Shown here piece by piece: positions 1 through 8,300 of a DNA stretch of 9,738 nt. A program made the translations under genes and the position numbers. Numbering within the stretch: the first letter of the stretch is position 1; each line of letters starts with the position of its first letter. Below the pieces are notes generated by a model. It did not search any database. It was not told the origin of the DNA and was given only the letters and a program-made list of their open reading frames with translations. Where the stretch lies: contig JAUIKP010000086.1 of assembly GCA_030430725.1 (NCBI GenBank), forward strand, positions 1 to 9,738. The letters are read 5' to 3'. This DNA comes from Nitrospiria bacterium. Lineage in GTDB: Bacteria > Nitrospirota > Nitrospiria > Nitrospirales > UBA8639.

Positions 1-5
1 CGCGA

Positions 6-1427
6 GTGGCTCAGCGCCCCATAGACGTGAGCCTCACCCTTAAAATGATCGAGCAGGCAGAAAACATCAAGGGGGATCCTGATCCCAAGTTGGCCGCAAG
101 ACTCGACCGGTACCTCAAGGCCACGGGTCCTCCCACACCACTGGCCAAAAAAGCGGGCTCTCCCACGAACTATCTCAAACTCTTGGCCAAAGCCACCACA
201 CATGAGATCGAAAATGAGGCGAAGGTCGTTGGGAAATTATTGACCCTGACCGGCTTATCCAGCGAATACCATGTCGCGTTCCTTCAGCATGCCCTCAAAC
301 ATGAGGAAACGGGAATCCTGGCGACTGCCTTGGATTTAACCGAGGTTGCCCAGGCCCATATGGAACAATATCGGGAAAAGGTCTTTGAGTTGATGCGCCT
401 GACCATACATCCCGCCACCAGTTGGATCATTTATGGATTTCAACAGATGTTGGAACGGATGCTGCTGGCACGACCGGAGGTCGCTGATGGTCTGACCAAA
501 TTGCTTAATCTTGAATTATGTTCTACTGCCCAACAAGTGACCAAGAAACATCTGCCTCGAGGGAGTGGGATAACGGCTAATGCGGCCATTGTGGGTGGGG
601 CCATCGCCATATTAGGGCAGCCGTTGGGAGTGGGCCAGGGTAACAACCCCACATGCCAAGGTGCTCGGGCTCTGAGTCTTTGGAGTCTCCATGATCCTGG
701 ATATTTGCTCCAATTACTGACCAGCGCGGCTCGGGATGACACGGTTGAGTTTATGTTTGAGGGAGCGCCGATCTTCTCCAAAGACATCGGGGGAGGAGTC
801 GCGGAAGGAAAATTTGATTTGAAGCTGGATCCTGTTTCACGCATTCTCGTGCCCCATCTCGACCGGATTTACGATGAAAAGATGAGGCGTGCGGCTTTAC
901 GGGGTGAGGACCCACACAAATGGGTGAACCCGGCTTTGTACGGTCGATGGGTAGCGACCAGCCTGGCTTCCATTACGATGGTTAATCAGACCGTTTCCGG
1001 GTACGAAGATTTTTTACGGTTATTTTATGCCACCCATCATCCGTTGTATGACGGGGGTCATGATTTGGTATACCCCAACCCTGTCGGACTCCTCATTACT
1101 AATGTTCACGGGGTTTTTTTAGGATATCACGCCGTCTCCATCCAACGTGTGGCCGAGGATGAAGAAGGCAAGGTTCGTGTCTATTTTTTCAATCCCAACA
1201 ACGAGGGCCGTCAAAATTGGGGGAGAGGGGTTGAGCCGTCTGTGGTCGGTCACTGGGAAATTCCAGGAGAATCGTCATTACCCTTCGAGCACTTTGCCGC
1301 TCATATCTATGCGTTTCACTATAATCAGATGGAAGTAGGGGACCCCAAGGCCGTTCCGGCCGAAATCATCGCCGAGGTAACCGCACATGCGAAGGAAGGA
1401 TGGGGACAGGCCTTCACCTGGTTATAA
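6..1427 (+). CDS. Uncharacterised protein with a papain-like Cys-His-Asn arrangement (possibly 5'-partial)
   Basis: I do not recognise a named family. The 473-residue frame reads from a GTG at base 6, but it stays open to the window edge and only five upstream bases are visible, so the true start may lie further left. Residues 1-180 look helical and have no obvious domain. The C-terminal half resembles a papain-fold cysteine peptidase: Q211 lies six residues before C217 in QGNNPTCQGARALSLW, the same spacing as papain Gln19-Cys25. H375 follows in GYHAVSIQ, then a strand ending in FFNPNNEG, where N396 or N398 could be the third catalytic residue. Cys-to-His distance is about 158 residues, close to papain's 134. 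No signal peptide is visible from this start, so a cytoplasmic protein is likeliest, unless the N-terminus is missing. A small unknown gene follows on the same strand. Peptidase, transamidase or inactive relative are all possible. The gene is near certain; the peptidase-like fold is inference. Confidence 0.8.
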   Translation: MAQRPIDVSLTLKMIEQAENIKGDPDPKLAARLDRYLKATGPPTPLAKKAGSPTNYLKLLAKATTHEIENEAKVVGKLLTLTGLSSEYHVAFLQHALKHEETGILATALDLTEVAQAHMEQYREKVFELMRLTIHPATSWIIYGFQQMLERMLLARPEVADGLTKLLNLELCSTAQQVTKKHLPRGSGITANAAIVGGAIAILGQPLGVGQGNNPTCQGARALSLWSLHDPGYLLQLLTSAARDDTVEFMFEGAPIFSKDIGGGVAEGKFDLKLDPVSRILVPHLDRIYDEKMRRAALRGEDPHKWVNPALYGRWVATSLASITMVNQTVSGYEDFLRLFYATHHPLYDGGHDLVYPNPVGLLITNVHGVFLGYHAVSIQRVAEDEEGKVRVYFFNPNNEGRQNWGRGVEPSVVGHWEIPGESSLPFEHFAAHIYAFHYNQMEVGDPKAVPAEIIAEVTAHAKEGWGQAFTWL

Positions 1428-1439
1428 TTTCATGGGTCT

Positions 1440-1742
1440 TTGAATTTTGGAAGGGGTGGGGGAGTATGTCTTTTTTACAAGTCAGTCAGGCAATCGACAC
1501 TCACCGGGGAGCGCAAGACGTTTATCAATGCCGCCGCCATTGCCTATTTGCAAGAAATTAAACCGGACCAGGATCTTATTTGGCAGATTGGTGTGGAGCC
1601 CTCCAGGGCTCTGATTTTCTTGCATCATAAGCTTGAGCCCATTATTTCCCTCGATCATTTCGATGACCTTGTGAGGCAGACCACTGTCAACACTCCGGGT
1701 GCCCGAGTGGCGGAATCCAAAATAGCAAAAAAGGCCAAGTAA
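1440..1742 (+). CDS. Small uncharacterised protein, apparent frameshift at its 5' end
   Basis: The uninterrupted frame gives 100 residues from a TTG at 1440, but that start has no ribosome binding site and its first residues (MNFGRGGG) look like translated Shine-Dalgarno sequence. A much better start is ATG 1466, preceded by AAGGGG (1451-1456), yet it lies in another frame and stops at 1561. The two frames join if the T6 run at 1471-1476 had five Ts, giving a protein of about 91 residues starting MSFYKSVRQSTLTGERKTF. The body (for example INAAAIAYLQEIK, then WQIGVEPSRALIFLHHKLEP) reads as a real soluble alpha/beta protein, and the C-terminus is lysine-rich (KIAKKAK). I see no recognisable domain. 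It follows the papain-like gene after a short gap and is probably co-transcribed with it. The frameshift may be a sequencing error, a true mutation or slippage. Confidence 0.6.
   Translation: MNFGRGGGVCLFYKSVRQSTLTGERKTFINAAAIAYLQEIKPDQDLIWQIGVEPSRALIFLHHKLEPIISLDHFDDLVRQTTVNTPGARVAESKIAKKAK
1451..1468 (+). promoter_or_regulatory. Ribosome binding site and ATG ahead of the T6 run
   Basis: AAGGGG at 1451-1456, followed by GGGGGAG directly before ATG 1466-1468, is the only strong purine-rich ribosome binding site in the gap after the upstream gene. It points to ATG 1466 as the intended start of the small gene, although the downstream body is in a different frame. Confidence 0.5.
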
Positions 1743-1834
1743 CTTTTATCTCTTCCTAGATTCAGGTTCGTCCCATTACCAAACAACTCCTTCCTGTAGC
1801 TCGTGGAAATGGCCATGGTCCTCTTGTATGGCTC

Positions 1835-3013
1835 ATGGTGACCGGTGCGGTCGCCGGTGGGGTGCTTGGTGCCCTGGCTCCGGAAGCCGCTCGCCACGTG
1901 GAAGTCCTGGGTGAACTCTGGCTCCGGATGTTGCGGATGCTGGTAGTGCCCTTGATTGTAGCTTCGATTATCCATGGGGTTGGATCCCTGGGAGATATTC
2001 GCCAACTGGGTAAATTGGGAGGAGCGACCGTTACGTACTATTTGATCACCTCAGGCATGGCTATTGTGCTGGGGTTGATCCTGGTCAGTACCATTAAACC
2101 TGGAGTGGGAGCCGATAGTGCCGCAGCGGTGACCCCTACCGGAGTTGAGGCGGCGGTGAACATTGGATGGCTGGATCTCATCAAGGGATTTTTCTCCACG
2201 AATTTATTTGCGTCCGCTGCACAAGCTGATTTGCTGCCATTGGTCATCTTTTCTTTGGCATTCGGGGCGGCTCTGACGACGGTCGGGGAAAATGGTACAT
2301 TGGTGCTCAGGTTTTTTGAAGGTGTATTTGGGGCGATCATGAAGTTGATTCACCTTGTGATGTGGATCGGTCCTATTGGCGTATTTGGCTTGGTGGCAGG
2401 GCGTTTAGCCAGTGCTGGTGGACTTGACGGCATTGTCGCGCTGTTAGTGGGTTTAGGATTATTCACGGGTACCGTTCTTCTGGGACTGGCGATTCATGCA
2501 GGAATTGTTCTTGGGCTTATTTTGCATATGGCTGGTCAACGACATCCCTTGGCCTATATGCGCGCCCTTGGCGCGGCCCTCACCAGCGCGTTTGCCACGG
2601 CGAGTTCCTCTGCGACCCTGCCACTGACCATGGAGGGGGTCGAAAGTGCCGGGGTGAGCAGTCGTTCAAGCCGATTTGTCCTTCCAGTCGGTGCGACGGT
2701 CAATATGGATGGATCGGCGCTATATGAAGCGATCGCCGCGGTGTTTATCGCTCAGGCCTGGGGAATTGAATTAAGTGGAGGTGCGCTTATTGTCCTGTTT
2801 GTAGTGGCGACCGTGTCTGCCATTGGCGCGGCAGGGATCCCTGAAGCCGGGCTCGTGACGATGGTTGTGGTCTTTCAGGCAGTCGGGCTTCCACTCGAGG
2901 GGCTTGGACTCCTCCTGGCCATTGACTGGTTGATTGATCGGTTCCGGACTGCAGTCAATGTCTGGGGAGATGCCGTGGGTGCCGCCGTTGTTGATCGATA
3001 TATCGCCCACTAA
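1835..3013 (+). CDS. Dicarboxylate/acidic amino acid:cation symporter (DAACS family, GltP/DctA-like)
   Basis: An inner-membrane secondary transporter of 392 residues, expected to import glutamate/aspartate or C4-dicarboxylates with Na+ or H+. The family hallmarks are in the right order: hairpin 1 motif SSSATLPLT (257-265), the TM7 motif NMDG (290-293), hairpin 2 GIPEAG (334-339) and TM8 IDWLIDRFRTAVNVWGD (363-379). Aligned by eye to GltPh, D364, D368, R371, T372, N375 and D379 match D390, D394, R397, T398, N401 and D405. The arginine at R397 favours acidic substrates over neutral ones. Glutamate versus succinate/malate cannot be decided by eye. The start is uncertain: ATG 1835 lacks a clear Shine-Dalgarno sequence and falls inside the expected first membrane helix. 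The frame is open upstream to a stop at 1757 but holds no ATG, GTG or TTG there. Length is slightly short for the family (about 400-430). Confidence 0.9.
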   Translation: MVTGAVAGGVLGALAPEAARHVEVLGELWLRMLRMLVVPLIVASIIHGVGSLGDIRQLGKLGGATVTYYLITSGMAIVLGLILVSTIKPGVGADSAAAVTPTGVEAAVNIGWLDLIKGFFSTNLFASAAQADLLPLVIFSLAFGAALTTVGENGTLVLRFFEGVFGAIMKLIHLVMWIGPIGVFGLVAGRLASAGGLDGIVALLVGLGLFTGTVLLGLAIHAGIVLGLILHMAGQRHPLAYMRALGAALTSAFATASSSATLPLTMEGVESAGVSSRSSRFVLPVGATVNMDGSALYEAIAAVFIAQAWGIELSGGALIVLFVVATVSAIGAAGIPEAGLVTMVVVFQAVGLPLEGLGLLLAIDWLIDRFRTAVNVWGDAVGAAVVDRYIAH

Positions 3014-3057
3014 CATCGAATTCCTTGATCTTCTTGGGTTATTATTCAATTCAAAAG

Positions 3058-3092
3058 TGAGCCCTGGCGGTTGAACGATCGGTGAGGGCTCA
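3058..3092. repeat. 8-bp inverted repeat in the argG leader
   Basis: TGAGCCCT (3058-3065) and AGGGCTCA (3085-3092) are perfect inverted copies with a 19-base loop, between the symporter stop and argG. No T-tract follows on the plus strand, so it is not a typical intrinsic terminator for the symporter. It could be a weak transcript hairpin or an operator-like site near the argG promoter. The repeat is certain; its function is unknown. Confidence 0.4.
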
Positions 3093-3115
3093 ATAAATGT
3101 ACTCAACCTCATTTT

Positions 3116-3122
3116 AGGTGAA
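3116..3122 (+). promoter_or_regulatory. Ribosome binding site of argG
   Basis: AGGTGAA lies seven or so bases before ATG 3129; AGGTGA is complementary to the 3' end of bacterial 16S rRNA. It fixes the argG start at 3129 and so supports the roughly 20-residue extension ahead of the ATP-binding motif. Confidence 0.7.
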
Positions 3123-3128
3123 CACAGC

Positions 3129-4382
3129 ATGGATTCAGGATTCACGTATCAGAAAATTGCCTCTCACGAAGCCAAAAAGGGAACGTTTGATAAGTGTGTT
3201 TTACTTTACTCGGGAGGATTGGATACCTCCATTATGCTCAAATGGATTCAGGAATCGTATGCCTGTTCCATTGTGGCGCTTACGGTCGATGTGGGCCAAT
3301 TACATGAGGATCTTGAAACCGTAAAAGCCAAGGCGATCAAGCTGGGTGCCGAGGAGGCGGTGGTCATTGACGCCAGGGAGGAATTTGCTGAAAAGCTGCT
3401 GTCCCGGGCAATAAAAGCTAATGCCGATTATCAGGGGGGATATCCACTCTCGACTCCCCTTGCCCGAGTGACGCTTTCGGAAATTGCCGTTCGTGTGGCC
3501 AAAGAACGGGGAATCAAGGTTATTGCTCACGGCTCCACTGGAAAGGGGAATGATCAGGTTCGGTTTGAAAATTACATCACGACTTTGGATGCCACTATGA
3601 AAGTGATCGCGCCCGTTCGTGAATGGAGTATGGGCCGGGATGAACAGATTGAGTATGCCAAACAACACGATATCCCCATTAAACAAAATAAAGAGTATCT
3701 ATATTCCCATGATGACAATATGTGGGGCTCCACCAATGAGGGAGGAGACATTGAGGACCCGGCCCGCATTCCTGATTTACGAAAGTTTCTGCAGGTATGC
3801 GTTCCCCCGGATCAGGCACCGGATGATCCGGAAATTGTCGAAGTCGGATTCAACAAAGGAATTCCTTGTTCAATTAATGGTGAGGATCTGCCCCTTTGCC
3901 AGGTCATTGAACGCGCCAATGCGATAGGGGCAAGGCATGGGGTTGGCATTGTGCATTTGACGGAGGACCGCGTCGTCGGATTGAAAGTTCGTGGTGTGTA
4001 TGAAGCTCCGGGAGCGGAAATTCTGATCAAAGCACATTTTAATCTGGAAAAACTCGTCAATACTCGTGACTTAAACGAACTGAAAAAAATCATTGATGAA
4101 AAGTGGGCGTACACCTGTTATGGCGCCAAATGGTTTGATCCGTCAATGGATGCCATCCATGCTTTCCAAGATTCCGCCAACCAGCGCGTGAAGGGAACGG
4201 TGAAAGTAAAGCTGTTTAAAGGAAAAGCTGATGTGGTCGCGATGACATCCCCCTATTCCTTATTCGATGCCAATTTGGCTACTTTTAATAAGGATGCGAG
4301 TTTCAACCAGAATGCGTCTGCAGGTTTTATTGAGATTTACAATTTGGCCCAAAAAACCTATCGGCGTTTAGACCAGGTATAG
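3129..4382 (+). CDS. argG: Argininosuccinate synthase
   Basis: Condenses citrulline and aspartate with ATP to argininosuccinate, the penultimate step of arginine biosynthesis; cytoplasmic, a homotetramer in known members. The 417-residue product carries the N-type ATP pyrophosphatase loop SGGLDTS (28-34), the substrate-binding stretch HGSTGKGNDQVRFE (134-147) and the region around GVYEAPGA (289-296), so it covers the whole synthetase domain. Family members are usually about 400-450 residues. A 20-residue N-terminal extension precedes KCVLLYSGG and is supported by the ribosome binding site. Some positions depart from the common bacterial form: GST instead of GCT before GKGNDQ, LARV instead of LARP, and WGSTNEGGDIEDP (199-211). 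This suggests a less common subgroup, not loss of function. No other arg gene is present; it seems to stand alone, 115 bp after the symporter, and converges on the foldase gene. Confidence 0.97.
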   Translation: MDSGFTYQKIASHEAKKGTFDKCVLLYSGGLDTSIMLKWIQESYACSIVALTVDVGQLHEDLETVKAKAIKLGAEEAVVIDAREEFAEKLLSRAIKANADYQGGYPLSTPLARVTLSEIAVRVAKERGIKVIAHGSTGKGNDQVRFENYITTLDATMKVIAPVREWSMGRDEQIEYAKQHDIPIKQNKEYLYSHDDNMWGSTNEGGDIEDPARIPDLRKFLQVCVPPDQAPDDPEIVEVGFNKGIPCSINGEDLPLCQVIERANAIGARHGVGIVHLTEDRVVGLKVRGVYEAPGAEILIKAHFNLEKLVNTRDLNELKKIIDEKWAYTCYGAKWFDPSMDAIHAFQDSANQRVKGTVKVKLFKGKADVVAMTSPYSLFDANLATFNKDASFNQNASAGFIEIYNLAQKTYRRLDQV

Positions 4383-4393
4383 GGTGGAGTCTG

Positions 4394-4449
4394 AGAAGAA
4401 TTCGTGATGGAGAAGGTCTTGAACCATTAGCGGTGAAAGGAATTCTTCT
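4394..4449. repeat. 10-bp inverted repeat between convergent argG and the surA-like gene
   Basis: AGAAGAATTC (4394-4403) and GAATTCTTCT (4440-4449) are perfect inverted copies separated by 36 bases. The right arm touches the stop codon of the minus-strand foldase gene (4448-4450). A stem could form in transcripts from either side, which would suit a shared 3' end. It is AT-rich, the loop is long and no T-run follows on either strand, so it is not a standard intrinsic terminator. No better terminator is visible in this convergent gap. Confidence 0.4.
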
Positions 4450-5368
4450 ATTTAAGCTTCACATCGATGAAGGCTTTTTGTTTGATATCGGCAAGCCAAC
4501 TCCGATACGCTTCCTCGGATCGTTGCTTGGTCAGCATCCCGCGGATATCCCGTTCCACGGCTTCAAACGGAAGGGGTTGGGGTTGTTGAATGTCCTCTAA
4601 CATGATGAGATGAAATCCCAAGAGGGTTTCAATAGGGGCAGAGATCTGCCCCGGTTTCAGTTCCTTGACCACCTGCCTCAGAGGGGTCAATAATTCGTTT
4701 TCCTGCACCCAGCCTAATTCATGAATCTGCTCGAAATACCTGGTGGCGAAATCTCCGAGCGTTGTATTCGGTGTCCATGCCGAATACATGGTGGTGGCCT
4801 TGTTTTTGGCTTTCTCCCGTTCAAAGCCTTCCTGCCCGGCTAATAAAATTTGCTGGAGTCGATACCGGGGAGGTGAGAGAAAGAGCCTGGAGTTGTCCTC
4901 ATAATACCGTCGGATTTCTTCTTCCTCTATGACAATGTTCCGGCGAATCTCGAAGTCAAAGAGTTTCTTGAGGAGCAATTGATGCCCGAATTCTTTTTCG
5001 GTCTGAGTGGGTGGCAGCGGAGTTCGCCGTAAGGCTTCATCGATCTCGTCCTGAGTAACCGAGAGCCCCTTGGCTTGAGCTTCCTGAATCATGAGGTGAT
5101 CGTCAATCAAGTGGTTCAGAACTTCTCGTTGTTTTTCGTAATACCGCCGGTTCAGTTCCTCTCCGTGATATTTGGCGGTCAGGCGCTTATACTCGTCGCG
5201 TAATTCTTTTTCAAGGTCCGACCACGTGATCACCTCTTTATTCACCACCGCAATAATCCGGTCGGTGAAACTCAAGCTAACCGCAGGAAAGAAGAAAAGG
5301 CTTATCACCACCCAGAGAGGGAGCGTCTGTAAAGGCCAGGCTTTCAGGCATACACGCATGCCCTTCAC
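4448..5368 (-). CDS. SurA-like periplasmic foldase (parvulin-type peptidyl-prolyl isomerase family)
   Basis: Predicted periplasmic chaperone that helps outer-membrane proteins fold. Of 306 residues, 11-34 form a hydrophobic signal segment (LWVVISLFFFPAVSLS) with likely cleavage just before FTDRIIAVVNKEVIT. That last stretch is the classic opening of the SurA N-terminal domain, which runs to about residue 155 and is rich in charged helices. One parvulin-like domain follows (about 167-260): YRLQQILL, the ELGW remnant (217-220), LKPGQISAPIETLLGFHLIML. E. coli SurA has two parvulin domains and about 428 residues, so this is a short single-domain version. The usual GGDLGW loop is eroded, so isomerase activity is doubtful while chaperone function remains plausible. 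The GTG start at 5368 lies one base after the mfd stop; ATG 5359, three codons in, is an alternative. The tight spacing implies translational coupling to mfd. Confidence 0.88.
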   Translation of the reverse strand: MKGMRVCLKAWPLQTLPLWVVISLFFFPAVSLSFTDRIIAVVNKEVITWSDLEKELRDEYKRLTAKYHGEELNRRYYEKQREVLNHLIDDHLMIQEAQAKGLSVTQDEIDEALRRTPLPPTQTEKEFGHQLLLKKLFDFEIRRNIVIEEEEIRRYYEDNSRLFLSPPRYRLQQILLAGQEGFEREKAKNKATTMYSAWTPNTTLGDFATRYFEQIHELGWVQENELLTPLRQVVKELKPGQISAPIETLLGFHLIMLEDIQQPQPLPFEAVERDIRGMLTKQRSEEAYRSWLADIKQKAFIDVKLK

Positions 5369-5369
5369 G

Positions 5370-8300
5370 TTAGGTTCTCACTTCCTCTTTGGCAATCGAC
5401 TGATAGAGTTCTTGTAAGACCGTATTAGCCCTGGGATACATAGATGCCCAGTCTTGCTCGGGTAGGGTCAAACGATAGGCACGAGGAGATAGGCAGTCCA
5501 GACGATCTTTCCATTTGTCGATCAAAGCACGGATCCCCTGTTCCGGAAGCTTGGCCCGTTCATGAAAGCGCAGGCTCATCAGTCCGCTCCGGACTTCGAC
5601 ATACTCGAGTTGTAGGGCCTTGGCCAGTACTTTGATTTGCATGACTTCAAATAGTCGCTCCATGGCGGCAGGAGGCGATCCAAACCGGTCAAGCGTCTCC
5701 CCATATAATAAGGCCAAATCCCCTAACCGATCACTCCCGGATAACCGTTTGTAGAGTCCCAGGCGCTGGGAGGGATCTTCCACATATTCCTCGGGAATGA
5801 ATGCCGAAACATCAAGTTGAAGAGTGGGTTCCCATTCTTCTTCCACTTCCTGCCCTTTTAGCTGCTGAACAGCCTGCTCCACCATTTGTAAGTATAGGTC
5901 TAATCCGACAGCGGCGATATTGCCGGACTGTTGTTTTCCAAGTAAATTTCCCGCTCCCCGGATTTCAAGGTCAGCGGCTGCGATCCGAAACCCGGAGCCA
6001 AGTTCCGCAAATTCTTGAATGGCGTTCATGCGTTTTTGTGCGTCGGTGCTCAGGGTTTCCTCGTTCGGAATGAAGAGGTAGGCAAAGGCTTGTTGTCCGC
6101 TTCGCCCCACCCGTCCGCGAAGTTGATACAGCTGAGATAGTCCGAATAAATCCGCCCGATCAATCAGAATAGTGTTCGCACTTGGAATATCCAACCCTGA
6201 TTGGATGATGGCCGAGGCCAGCAGCACATCGGCTTCCTGGTGAAAAAATCGAAGCATCACTCGTTCCAATAATTGTTCGTTCATTTGGCCATGGGCCATC
6301 AATATCCGTGCTTCCGGAACCAGATCTTGTAGCCAGGCACCGGTTTGCTCCATGGTTTCCACTCGATTATGCACGTAGTACACCTGCCCTCCACGAGCGA
6401 GTTCCCGGACAATGGCCTCTCGTACCACTGTCGCATCAAATCTGAGGACCTGGGTTTCCACCGCCAAACGACCCGGAGGCGGGGTCTCAATGACGGAGAG
6501 GTCTCTTACTCCTGAAAAGGCCATCTGCAGGGTTCGGGGGATAGGGGTCGCGGACAGCGTGAGTACATCGACTTGGGTCCGGAGTTGCTTCAGCCGTTCT
6601 TTATGGCGGACACCAAACGATTGTTCTTCATCGATAATCACCAAGCCCAATTGTTTAAAGAGGACATCTTTCTGCACGACCCGGTGCGTCCCGATCACAA
6701 TGTCGATCACGCCGCCAGCCAAGTCTTTCAGTGTAGCTTTAATCTCGTTGGCTGATTGAAAGCGTGACAAAATACCAATTTTGACCGGGAATGGGGCAAA
6801 CCGTATTGAAAAATTTTCAAAATGTTGTTGAGCCAGCAAGGTCGTGGGAACCAGGACGGCCACCTGCCTGTTGGCCTGGATTGCCTTAAAGGCGGCACGC
6901 ATGGCGACCTCCGTTTTGCCGTACCCCACATCTCCACAGACCAGACGGTCCATGGGTTTCGGGGATTCCATATCTCGTCCTATTTCTTCAATGGCTCGAA
7001 GTTGGTCAGGTGTTTCTTCATATTCAAAGCCCGCTTCAAATTCATGGACCAAGAGCGTGTCCTCCTGGTATGCGCTCCGTCTGGCGACTTCCCGGTTGGC
7101 ATAGAGTTCAACGAGCTCCTCGGTCATATCCTCGATACCCTTTTTGATTTTTGCCTTGGTTTTGCCCCAAGCCGTGCCGCCAAGTCGGTCCAGTCGCGGG
7201 GACCGTTGTTCCGCTCCCCGATAGCGGTGGATGTGGTTCAGGCGGTCCAGCGGGACATACAGAGTATCGGTTCCACCGAATTGCAAGAGCAAATAATCAC
7301 TGGTAAAGCCCTGCACCTCCAACCGTCGCAAGCCAAGATACCGCCCAATTCCATGTTGAAGGTGGACGACGAGGTCGCCTTCTTTTAGATCCTCCAGCGA
7401 CGAGAAAAATTTGGCCGTGGGGGATTTTGTGTGCGGACGATGCCGGATACCCTTCCCAAATAATTCTTCCTCGGTGACGAACGCGATGTGGCCGTCCGAT
7501 GAAAGAAATCCTGCCGAGAGGTCTCCTTCAAGACAGTAAAATGGTGCGCGGGCATCCATGGCTGGTTGTGGGAAAGGGTGTTGCCACTTGTTGGCGGGGA
7601 AACCGTGGTCATGCAAGAGGGACAACAGGCGTTCCACCTGTCCCGGACTGCGGGCGACAAAAAAGATCTCGGAGTCCGCCCGTAATTGGTCCAGTTTGGA
7701 AAGTGTTTCCTTAAAGGGAAGCCCGCGAATGCCTACCCCGACACTGCTGGGAGACTGAGCCTGTAAGGAAACAGGCACACAGGGCATGGCGCTGATATCA
7801 GGAGCCACGCTATCCCACCATATCGTTGGGCACATGCTGGTATAGGTTTTAATGGTGTCCCACATTTCATAGAGTTGATCGGGGTCAGCATGGGCGGAGG
7901 CGCCCCCCTGACCAGGCTGGAGGTGTTCCCACGTTTCCAACAACGCATTCCAAAATTGCGCCGCCCCAGCATCCAGATCAACCGGGCGGTAGAAGGAGAC
8001 GGTGATTGGGGTATGAATGTACTCAAACAGTGTGACAAGTTTGGGGTAATACCGGGGAAGATCCCATTCAATGCTTGCCGGAATGTGTTCGATAGCGCTA
8101 TCCGGTTGACCGGAATCGGGAGGTATAAATTCCCGAGTGGGCAGGACCCAGGTTTCCTTGAGATGGGTGATGGATTCTTGAGTTGAGGGATCAAAGGTCC
8201 GGATGGATTCGACCGTATCCCCAAGAAATTCAACACGAACGGGATGGTCTTGAGCCGTGGAGAAAATATCCACAATACCGCCACGCACGCTGAACTCACC

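Noticed and set aside
1655..2005. Open frame of 116 codons antisense to the small gene and the symporter start
   Set aside because: The composition is unlike a folded protein and it crosses two plus-strand genes; no ribosome binding site was recognised.
3030..3060. Possible ARG box ahead of argG (TTATTATTCAATTCA)
   Set aside because: Only a partial, AT-rich match to ArgR sites with no proper palindrome; too weak to call.
6822..7388. Open frame of 188 codons on the plus strand
   Set aside because: Antisense to the helicase region of mfd, with no family resemblance or start signal; a by-product of mfd codon use.
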